Of a stretch of DNA of 64,000 bases, positions 14,734 to 21,974 are shown one piece after another. The stretch is from Rhodanobacter sp. DHB23. Lineage in GTDB: Bacteria > Pseudomonadota > Gammaproteobacteria > Xanthomonadales > Rhodanobacteraceae. The stretch covers positions 124,001 through 188,000 of the forward strand of contig NZ_JACYXK010000025.1 of the NCBI RefSeq assembly GCF_014842975.1, read 5' to 3'. Positions within the stretch are counted from its first letter, which is position 1; the number at the start of each line of letters is the position of its first letter. The position numbers were made by a program, and so were the translations under genes. The notes under the pieces are model-generated. The model was not told the origin of the DNA and made no database searches. It saw only the letters and a program-made list of their open reading frames with translations.

Positions 14734-17376
14734 ATGAATCCCGCGCCATCCAGCTTCCCGATCACCCCGCTGCTTCCCGACATCCGCGCGTCGCTCGCCG
14801 CGACGCCGCGGCTGGTGCTGGAGGCGCCGCCCGGCGCGGGCAAGACTACCCAGGTGCCGCTGGCGCTGCTTGACGCGCGATGGCTGGCTGGCCGGAAGAT
14901 CGTGATGCTGGAGCCGCGCCGCATCGCCGCGCGCGCCGCCGCGCAATTCATGGCGCGGCAACTGGGCGAGGAGGTGGGGCAGACCGTCGGCTACCGCATC
15001 CGCTTCGAGTCGAGGACGAGTGCGGCCACGCGCGTCGAGGTGGTCACCGAAGGCATCCTCACCCGGCTGATCCAGGACGATCCGGAGCTGGCGGGCATCG
15101 GCGCGATCCTGTTCGACGAATTCCACGAGCGCCATCTCGCCGGCGATCTCGGCGCCGCGCTGGCGCTGGACGTGCAGGCCACGCTGCGGCCCGATCTTCG
15201 CTTGGTGGTGATGTCCGCCACGCTGGATGGCGAACGCATCGCACGCTGGCTGGATGCGCCGCGGCTCGCCAGTCCGGGCCGCAGCTACCCGGTACGCATC
15301 GAATATCCGCCGGCGCGCACGCAGGAAAGCCTGGAGCATCACCTCGCGCGCGTGGCGAAGCAGGCGCTGTCGGAGAACGACGGCGACTTGCTGGCTTTCC
15401 TGCCGGGGCGGCGCGAGATCGCGCGGGCGCAGGCGGTGCTTGAAGAAACCGTCGCACGCGATGCCCCGCTTTCCCTCCCCGCTCCCGCTCGCGGGAGCGG
15501 GGCCGGGGGAGAGGGTTCGGCCAGCGCGCGAGGCCATGCTTCGCCCGTGCCCTCTCCCGCCCCTGTCGGGGCACCCTCTCCCGCAAGCGGGAGAGGGGAA
15601 GATGCGCACATCGAGATCGTGCCGCTGCACGGTGAGCTGTCCCTCGCGGAGCAGCAGTGGGCGCTGGCTCCTGCGGAGGCAGGCACGCGCCGCATCGTGC
15701 TGGCCACCAACGTGGCCGAGTCCAGCGTCACCTTGCCCGGCATCCGCGCGGTGATCGACAGCGGCCTGGCGCGCGAGCCGCGCTTCGATCCGAATTCGGG
15801 CTTCACGCGGCTGGAGACGGTGGGCATCTCGCAGGCCTCCGCCGACCAGCGCGCGGGCCGCGCGGGGCGCGTGGCGGAAGGCGTCGCGTATCGCCTGTGG
15901 CCGCAAAGCAAAAGGCTGGATCCCGCGCGCACCGCGGAGATCGCGCAGGCGGAGCTCTCCGGCCTTGCGCTGGAGCTGGCGGCATGGGGCAGCGACAGCT
16001 TGCCCTGGCTGGATGCGCCGCCGCCCGGCGCGCTGGCGCAGGCGCGCGAACTGCTGGCGAACCTCGGTGCGCTGGACGGCGACGGCCGCATCGCCGCGCT
16101 GGGCCGGCGCATGCTGGCCCTGGGCGCCACACCGCGCCTGGGCGCGGCCGCGTTGCGCGCGCCGGACGCGTTGCGCACATTGGCCGCCGACCTGCTTGCG
16201 TTGATGGAGGCGCGCTCGCCGCTGCGTGGCGAACAGTCGCGCAGCGACGACTTCCGCCTGCGCGTGGCGGCGCTGCATGCGTGGCGCGACCGCCGCGGCC
16301 ATGGCGCGGACGCCGGCGCGCTGGCCGCCATCGAACAGGCCGCCAAGGGCTGGCGCAGGCGCCTGGACGTCCGCACGCCCGCCAGCGGCACGCCCGACAG
16401 CCATGCCGTGGGCGACCTGTTGCTGCATGCCTTCCCCGACCGCATCGCGCGCCGCGACGAGGGCAATCCGCTGCGCTACACGCTGGCCAACGGCCGCGGC
16501 GCGCGCCTGCACGACAACACAGCCTTGCTGGGCGAGCCGTGGCTGGTGGCGCTGGACCTGCGCCACGAGGCGCGCGACAGCCTGATCCTCGCCGCCGCGC
16601 CGTTCGATCCGCGCGTGCTGGAGCGCGACTACCCGCAACGCTTCGTGCGCGAACGCGCGCTGCGCTGGAACGAGGCGCGCGGCGCGGCGGAGGCGTTCGA
16701 GGAACACCGCTACGCCGCCATCGTGCTGGAGCGCCGCAGCGTGCCGGTGCAGCCGGAGGATGCCTTGCCCGCCCTGCTCGCCGCGATCCGCGGCAAGGGA
16801 CTGGATGCGCTGCCGTGGAGCGAGCACGCGCGCCGCCTGCGCCTGCGCGTGCAGGCCTTGCGCGAGTGGATGCCGGAACTGGGCCTGCCCGACGTCTCCG
16901 ATGCGCACCTGCTCGCCACGCTGGACGACTGGCTGGCGCCCTGCCTCGGCGACAAGCACCGGCTGGATGCGCTGGATGCGGAAGAACTTTCGCAGGCGCT
17001 GTCCGCCCTGCTCGACCACGCGCAGCGGCAGGCATTGGACACCCACGCCCCGGATGCGCTGCGGGTGCCCAGCGGCCAGACGCGCCGGCTGGAATACGCG
17101 CCCGATGCGCCGCCGGTGCTGGCGGTGAAGCTGCAGGAGTTGTTCGGCCTGGCCGACACCCCGCGCGTGGGCGGCGGCCGCGTGGCGGTGACCCTGCACC
17201 TACAGTCCCCCGCCGGCCGACCGATACAGGTCACGCAGGATTTGCGCAGCTTCTGGGAGCGCACCTACCCGGAAGTGAGGAAAGAGCTGAAGGGCCGTTA
17301 CCCGAGGCATCCGTGGCCGGACGATCCCTGGACCGCCACGCCGACGCACCGGGCCAAGCCGCGCGAGCGGCGCTAG
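14734..17376 (+). CDS. hrpB: ATP-dependent helicase HrpB with an in-frame repeat insert
   Basis: The protein has 880 residues; E. coli HrpB has about 810-820. It is a DExH-box helicase of uncertain cellular role. Motifs: Walker A EAPPGAGKTTQVP (near residue 35), DEFHERH (motif II), SATLDGERI (III), FLPGRREI (IV) and ATNVAESSVTLPGI plus QRAGRAGR (V/VI). The C-terminal HrpB domain ends in the typical LKGRYPRHPWPDDPW. Between VARDA and HIEIVPLHG, about residues 245-290, the sequence is a low-complexity Pro/Ala/Gly/Ser stretch encoded by a palindromic repeat. The start ATG 14734 precedes the family N-terminus LPDIRASL. Confidence 0.93.
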   Translation: MNPAPSSFPITPLLPDIRASLAATPRLVLEAPPGAGKTTQVPLALLDARWLAGRKIVMLEPRRIAARAAAQFMARQLGEEVGQTVGYRIRFESRTSAATRVEVVTEGILTRLIQDDPELAGIGAILFDEFHERHLAGDLGAALALDVQATLRPDLRLVVMSATLDGERIARWLDAPRLASPGRSYPVRIEYPPARTQESLEHHLARVAKQALSENDGDLLAFLPGRREIARAQAVLEETVARDAPLSLPAPARGSGAGGEGSASARGHASPVPSPAPVGAPSPASGRGEDAHIEIVPLHGELSLAEQQWALAPAEAGTRRIVLATNVAESSVTLPGIRAVIDSGLAREPRFDPNSGFTRLETVGISQASADQRAGRAGRVAEGVAYRLWPQSKRLDPARTAEIAQAELSGLALELAAWGSDSLPWLDAPPPGALAQARELLANLGALDGDGRIAALGRRMLALGATPRLGAAALRAPDALRTLAADLLALMEARSPLRGEQSRSDDFRLRVAALHAWRDRRGHGADAGALAAIEQAAKGWRRRLDVRTPASGTPDSHAVGDLLLHAFPDRIARRDEGNPLRYTLANGRGARLHDNTALLGEPWLVALDLRHEARDSLILAAAPFDPRVLERDYPQRFVRERALRWNEARGAAEAFEEHRYAAIVLERRSVPVQPEDALPALLAAIRGKGLDALPWSEHARRLRLRVQALREWMPELGLPDVSDAHLLATLDDWLAPCLGDKHRLDALDAEELSQALSALLDHAQRQALDTHAPDALRVPSGQTRRLEYAPDAPPVLAVKLQELFGLADTPRVGGGRVAVTLHLQSPAGRPIQVTQDLRSFWERTYPEVRKELKGRYPRHPWPDDPWTATPTHRAKPRERR
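15474..15598. repeat. CCCTCTCCC palindromic repeat cluster inside hrpB
   Basis: There are three hairpins: CCCCGCTCCCGC (15477-15488) with GCGGGAGCGGGG (15491-15502); GCCCC with GGGGC (15559-15572); and CCCTCTCCCGC (15574-15584) with GCGGGAGAGGG (15587-15597). GAGAGGG at about 15509 also pairs with CCCTCTC at about 15550. Related intergenic copies lie near 25789 and 60370. Here the reading frame stays open through it. Confidence 0.93.
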
Positions 17377-17471
17377 CGGCCTGCAGCGCGGAACGAGGCC
17401 AGGATGGCCATGCATTCCCGCCGTTTGCGACGTAGCGGCCGGGCGGCGCAGGCATCGGCAGGAAACCGGAT

Positions 17472-20144
17472 TTGTCCACGCAGGGGAAAGGCGACAACGC
17501 GGACGCGACGCCTGCCGACGAGGCCGGCAACGCCGGGCCGGAGCGGCGACCGTCGCCGCACTGGCGGACGCCGGCTTGCCTGTGGAGCCTGCTGGCCCTG
17601 TTGCTGGGCCTGGCGCTCTCCCTGCTGGTGCAGAACCAGCAATGGCGGCGCGAGCAGGTGGAGCAGAGGTCGGCGCGCACCGAACTCGCCAACAAGGTCT
17701 ATGCGGGCCTGCAGGGCCGCCTGCAGTTGCTCGAAACCCTGATGCGCGCCACGCAGTCGCTGTACCTCGCCTCCGACTCGGTGGAACCCGGCGAATTCGA
17801 GGACTTCTACCGCAACATGCGGCCGGGCGAACGCTTCCCCGATCTGCTGGCGTTGTCCTATGCGTCGCGCACGCAGGATGCGGATGGCGTGCACTACGTC
17901 GTCCGGCTCACCGAGCCGCGCAAGGCGAATGCGATCCTGATCGGGCTGGACGAAGCCGGCCAGAAGGAGAATCTCGCCGGCCTGCTGCGCGCGCGCGACA
18001 GCGACGAAGTGACCATGTCGGCACCGATGCACCTGGTGCAGCCGGGCAATGGCGCCGGCAGCGAGCGGGGCGTCATCCTCAGCCTGCCGGTGTTCAGCCC
18101 CGGCGCCATCCCGCAGGACATCGTGGAACGGCGCGCACGCGAGCTGGGCACGGTATCCGCCTCGTTCCGCCTGAACAGCCTGATCGGCGACAGCGTGCCG
18201 GACGGCATGGCCCGCGTGCTGCGCCTGCGCGTGAGTGACGTCACCGACCCGGTGCCGCGGTTGTTGTACGACTCCGCGCCGGGCAGCGCGCTGCCGTCCG
18301 CCGCCGGCTATCGCTACGGGCGCACGCTGGTGCACGGCGGCCGCAAATGGGACGTGGCGATGTATCCGCTGGCGATCCGCGCCGACGCGTGGCACTGGGC
18401 CATCCTGCTGGCCGGCGCACTGGCCAGCGTGCTGCTGGCCATGCTGGTGTACGCCATCGTCGGCACGCGCCACCGCGCGCTGGAACTGGGCTGGCGCATG
18501 AGCCGCCGCTACCGCGAAAGCGAGGAGCGCTTCCGCACGCTCAACGAGCACCTTCCCGCGCTGGTGCTGCTGGCGAGCACCGACGGCGGCCGTATCGTCT
18601 ACGCCAACCAGGCTGCGCGCGCCCGGTTCGGTGCAGGCGTCACCGGGCACCGGCTCGCCGAATTGTTCGAGGACGCGCAGCCGGCGGCGCTGGCCGGCGC
18701 CGCCGCCGGGGAGCAGGTCGAGGCCGGCTTGATCGACGAAAGCGGCATGCGCTTCTGGGCCAACGTGGCGATCGCGCACGTCGCGACGCACGGCAGCGAC
18801 AAGCTGCTGATGGTGGCCGGCGACATCAGCGAACAGCGCCGGCTCACCGAGCGCCTGAGCTACCAGGCCAGCCACGACGCGCTGACCGAGCTGTACAACC
18901 GCCATGAATTCGAGCGGCGCCTGTGCGCCGCGCTGGCCGCGGCCGGGCCGGACATGCAGGCCGCGCTGCTGTACGTGGACCTGGACCAGTTCAAGCTCAT
19001 CAACGACACCTCCGGCCATCTCGCCGGCGACCAGTTGCTGGTGCAGTTGTCCGCGGTGATGCGCCGCCAGTTGCGCGACATCGACGTGCTGGCGCGCCTG
19101 GGTGGCGACGAGTTCGGCATCCTTGCCTTCGGCATGACCAGCCTGGCGGTCGCCGAGCAGATGGCAGAGCGCCTGCGCCGCAGCATCGACGGCTACGTGT
19201 TCACCTGGGAGCAGCGCAGCTACCTGGTCAGCGCCAGCATCGGCGGCGTGCTGGTCGATGGGCACGGCACGCAGGCCAAGGACCTGCTGTCGCAGGCCGA
19301 TGCCGCCTGCTACCTCGCCAAGGAACGTGGCCGCAACCGCGTGCACTTCCACTCCGAGCGCGACGGCGAGACACAGCGCCGGCGCGGCGAGATGGAATGG
19401 GCGCAACGCCTGCAGTGGGCAGTGGACGAGGGCCTGTTGCTGCTCGCCTACCAGGAGATCAGGCCGGTGCAGCCGGCGGCGGGCGACGGGATCTGCGCGG
19501 AACTGCTGCTGCGCTACCGTGATGAAAACGGCGCGTTGCTGCCGCCCGGCGTGTTCCTGCCCGCGGCCGAGCGCTACGGCCTGATGCCCACCATCGATCG
19601 CTGGGTGGTGCAGACCGCGCTGGCCCATTTCGACCAGTTGCACCCGGCGGGCGCGGCATTGTGCATGGTCTCGATCAACCTCTCCGGCGCCAGCATCGAG
19701 GACGCCGCGCTGGCCGACCAGATCGTCGACTGGCTGGGCTTCTACCGGGTGGATCCGCGGCGGGTGTGCTTCGAGATCACCGAGACCGTGGCGGTGCGCA
19801 ACCTCGCCGCGGTGGTGCGCTGCATGGGGCGCCTGCGCGCCGTCGGCTGCCGCATCGCGCTGGACGACTTCGGCGCGGGCATGTCCTCGTTCACCTACTT
19901 GAAGAACCTGCCGGTGGATGCGATCAAGATCGACGGCAGCTTCGTGCGCGACATGCTCACCGATCCGGTCAGCCGCCTGATGGTGCGCGCCGTCACCGAC
20001 ATCGCCCACCAGCTCGGCCTGAAGGTGGTGGCCGAATGGGTGGCCGACGATGCCACGGTGCAGGCGCTGGCCGAGCTCGGCGTCAATGCGTTGCAGGGCT
20101 ACTTCGTGCACCAGCCCGAGCTGGCGCCGTTCCATCGCGCTTGA
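17472..20144 (+). CDS. CHASE-PAS-GGDEF-EAL cyclic-di-GMP protein
   Basis: The protein has 890 residues. A membrane segment (about 37-57) is followed by a periplasmic CHASE-like sensor (about 65-300, with DLLALSYASRTQDADGVHYVV), a second membrane segment (about 313-335), a PAS-like region (about 350-455), GGDEF (intact GGDEF at 544-548) and EAL. The EAL signature reads AELLLRY, with Glu677 kept. The other phosphodiesterase residues are present: SINLSG, EITET, DDFGAG, IKIDGSFV, and VAEWVADD. Both domains could be active. TTG 17472 is used as the start: it has AGGA eight bases upstream and there is no better in-frame start before the first membrane segment. Confidence 0.87.
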   Translation: MSTQGKGDNADATPADEAGNAGPERRPSPHWRTPACLWSLLALLLGLALSLLVQNQQWRREQVEQRSARTELANKVYAGLQGRLQLLETLMRATQSLYLASDSVEPGEFEDFYRNMRPGERFPDLLALSYASRTQDADGVHYVVRLTEPRKANAILIGLDEAGQKENLAGLLRARDSDEVTMSAPMHLVQPGNGAGSERGVILSLPVFSPGAIPQDIVERRARELGTVSASFRLNSLIGDSVPDGMARVLRLRVSDVTDPVPRLLYDSAPGSALPSAAGYRYGRTLVHGGRKWDVAMYPLAIRADAWHWAILLAGALASVLLAMLVYAIVGTRHRALELGWRMSRRYRESEERFRTLNEHLPALVLLASTDGGRIVYANQAARARFGAGVTGHRLAELFEDAQPAALAGAAAGEQVEAGLIDESGMRFWANVAIAHVATHGSDKLLMVAGDISEQRRLTERLSYQASHDALTELYNRHEFERRLCAALAAAGPDMQAALLYVDLDQFKLINDTSGHLAGDQLLVQLSAVMRRQLRDIDVLARLGGDEFGILAFGMTSLAVAEQMAERLRRSIDGYVFTWEQRSYLVSASIGGVLVDGHGTQAKDLLSQADAACYLAKERGRNRVHFHSERDGETQRRRGEMEWAQRLQWAVDEGLLLLAYQEIRPVQPAAGDGICAELLLRYRDENGALLPPGVFLPAAERYGLMPTIDRWVVQTALAHFDQLHPAGAALCMVSINLSGASIEDAALADQIVDWLGFYRVDPRRVCFEITETVAVRNLAAVVRCMGRLRAVGCRIALDDFGAGMSSFTYLKNLPVDAIKIDGSFVRDMLTDPVSRLMVRAVTDIAHQLGLKVVAEWVADDATVQALAELGVNALQGYFVHQPELAPFHRA

Positions 20145-20247
20145 TGGCGGACGCCCATGCGGCGCAGTCGCCTGGCCAGCGGACACTGCGTGTATGGTTC
20201 GCGCGCGGCGGCATGGGTGCCACCGCGCGACCCGCCCCTTGCATCGG

Positions 20248-21183
20248 CTACTGCTTGCGCTTGAACAGCTTGCGGATCGCGGCGGCCACGGCGGCCACGC
20301 CGATGATGATGAACTTCTTCAGCGCCAGCAGCATCAGGCCGAGCTTGGCGAACAGGCCGGCCTTGGCGGCGATGCCGCCGGCGACCAGCGCGGCGATGCC
20401 GTAGGCGGCGAGCTTGTCGGTCCTGGCGTCGTAGTCGGCGTAGCGCTGGCCGGCGTCGAAGTCGGTCATCGCCAGCACGGCCGGCATGTCGGCGCGCACC
20501 TTGCCGAGTTCCTCGATCGGCGCCACTGCGTTGAGCGACAGGTAGCCGCGACGGCCCAGCACGCGGATCGCGTAGTTCAGCGTGTGGCCGTCCGCGCTGC
20601 CGTCGGGGCTCTTGAAGGCCAGGCTGCGCGCCCAGTACAGCTTGTGGCTGGCGGCGTCGTAGTGCGGCGGCTCGGCCCAGCCCAGCAGTTCGATCGTGGG
20701 ATAGCCCCGCTTGGTGCGCTCCTCGTTCTCCGCCTGCGTGGCCTTCTGCATGTTCTTGAGCAGGTCGTCGTAGTCGATCTTGCCGGCGTCCTCGTCGGAC
20801 ACGTAGCCGTCGTCGACATAGGTGACCACCACGGCCCAGGAATGCTCGTCCAGCACGACGGCGGGATCGGTGGAGGGCAGGATCATGCCCAGCACCTTGT
20901 CGTCCGGCGGGTTGTTCCACAGCTGGGTGAGCACGCGCCGGGCGTCGGCCGCCTGCAAATAGCCGTAGCCCGGCTTCAGTTGCAGGGTGGCCTGCGCCTC
21001 GGGGATGGCGACCTGGCCGGACACCGGGTGCAGGCTGTGCAGCACTTCCTCGACCCTGGCATGGGCGTCGGCGGCGGGAGCGGCGGGCGCCGACGAAGAC
21101 GCGGATGGCGCCTCGCCGGTGGCGTATGCGGGCGCCAGGCACACGGATGCGGCCAGCAGGACCAGCAGCAGTTTGCATTTCAT
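20248..21183 (-). CDS. DUF2167 family membrane-anchored exported protein
   Basis: The protein has 311 residues. It has a signal peptide (MKCKLLLVLLAASVCLAPAYATG), then a DUF2167 body with AVVVTYVDDGYVSDEDAGKIDYDDLL and ELLGWAEPPHYDAASHKLYWAR, and a C-terminal membrane segment (KFIIIGVAAVAAAIRKLFKRKQ) ending in basic residues. The function of the family is not known to me. It is convergent with the GGDEF-EAL gene and divergent from the long leader of the S53 protease. The start at 21183 is set by the signal peptide. Confidence 0.85.
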   Translation of the reverse strand: MKCKLLLVLLAASVCLAPAYATGEAPSASSSAPAAPAADAHARVEEVLHSLHPVSGQVAIPEAQATLQLKPGYGYLQAADARRVLTQLWNNPPDDKVLGMILPSTDPAVVLDEHSWAVVVTYVDDGYVSDEDAGKIDYDDLLKNMQKATQAENEERTKRGYPTIELLGWAEPPHYDAASHKLYWARSLAFKSPDGSADGHTLNYAIRVLGRRGYLSLNAVAPIEELGKVRADMPAVLAMTDFDAGQRYADYDARTDKLAAYGIAALVAGGIAAKAGLFAKLGLMLLALKKFIIIGVAAVAAAIRKLFKRKQ

Positions 21184-21756
21184 CGGTTGTATTCCCCCAG
21201 GTGTCGTCCATGGCGGCACAGCCGTCCGGTTGTGCCGTGGCGCCCTCGTCCGGTGCGCCGTACGGCTTTTTACAGGGTAGGTCGGCGCCGTGCCAGCGTG
21301 GTCGCGCGGAGCCGGGTGCAGGTGCGTGCCGTCATTGCTGTGCGATGGCCGATCCCGGGACTGCCATGGGAATGGCCGGATCGGCTGGATGGTTTGAAAC
21401 GACTGGATCGAGATAAATCGCCAGGGTGGTAATTCGTCAGATCGAAAAGCAATAACTTTCGATAATCGTGAATTATTGCATGGCGCTATGCGTCATCCTG
21501 TTGTGTGCCGCTGCCCTGCAATGTCCTGCGAAAGCGCAATCGCAAGGCGCTGCAGGCAATCTGCGGAGCCCGCGCGGATTGGCTGGCGTCGCATTTGTTT
21601 GCGAATGATGCAGGTCAATCCATTGAACGAACGTTTCAATATGAAATGGAAATGAACGACTAATGTGCGGGCGGTAAGGATTTGCAGTTCCTGATATTGA
21701 CGGGTGCAAATTCCGTTGCGTAGTTTCGACGGGTTCGCTGCGGGGAGCGCAGCGAA
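21184..21756. other. Long intergenic region with an AT-richer core
   Basis: There are 791 bases between the divergent DUF2167 and S53 protease genes. From about 21410 to 21720 the composition is visibly less GC-rich than the rest of the window, for example GAATTATTGCATGG and GAACGAACGTTTCAATATG. Short open frames here have no family features. A perfect hairpin (GTTCGCTGCG, loop GGGAG, CGCAGCGAAC) lies at 21733-21757. No convincing sigma70 promoter was found; TTGACG at 21697 has only a weak -10. Confidence 0.6.
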
Positions 21757-21868
21757 CGGTTCCGAGCGGCAACCGCGGGGGCGGTGGCTGTCAGGCAAAG
21801 CCTAGGGTCGGCCGTGAGAGGGAATCTGCACGGGGGAACGGCCACCGCAGAAGGGCGCCTGGGAACCG
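21757..21868 (+). promoter_or_regulatory. Predicted structured RNA leader of the S53 protease
   Basis: Nested helices can be drawn by eye: outer CGGTTCC (21757-21763) with GGAACCG (21862-21868); hairpin GCGG-CAA-CCGC (21766-21776); inner stem GCGGTGGC (21781-21788) with GCCACCGC (21841-21848); inside it AGGC-AAA-GCCT (21793-21803) and CCGTG (21812-21816) with CACGG (21829-21833). This is a closed multi-branch shape about 110 bases long and some 106 bases before the start codon. It matches no riboswitch I can name with confidence. Confidence 0.4.
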
Positions 21869-21950
21869 TCTGGCAAGCAGCAATTCCGGAGTCGCACGCA
21901 TGCGACATGTTCTTTGCCACGGGGTCATGCGGCCGCGTAGGGTCCGCTCG

Positions 21951-21966
21951 CCCCGAAAACTTGGGG
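21951..21966 (+). promoter_or_regulatory. Hairpin covering the S53 protease ribosome-binding site
   Basis: CCCCGA, loop AAAC, TTGGGG. The right arm holds most of the Shine-Dalgarno sequence GGGGAG (21963-21968), six bases before ATG 21975. Pairing would hide the ribosome-binding site, which would suit translational control by the upstream leader. This is seen in sequence; the regulatory effect is inferred. Confidence 0.45.
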
Positions 21967-21974
21967 AGTCATCC

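Noticed and set aside
11480-14749. A minus-strand frame of over 1000 codons opposite gspD and gspN.
   Set aside because: It is a shadow of gspN/gspD. Composition is skewed and there are no start context or domains.
21766-21848. A class I c-di-GMP riboswitch before the S53 protease gene.
   Set aside because: GCAAAGCC and a GGCAACC-like stretch are present, but the GNRA tetraloop helix and tetraloop receptor are not in the right places. Kept only as an unassigned structured leader.
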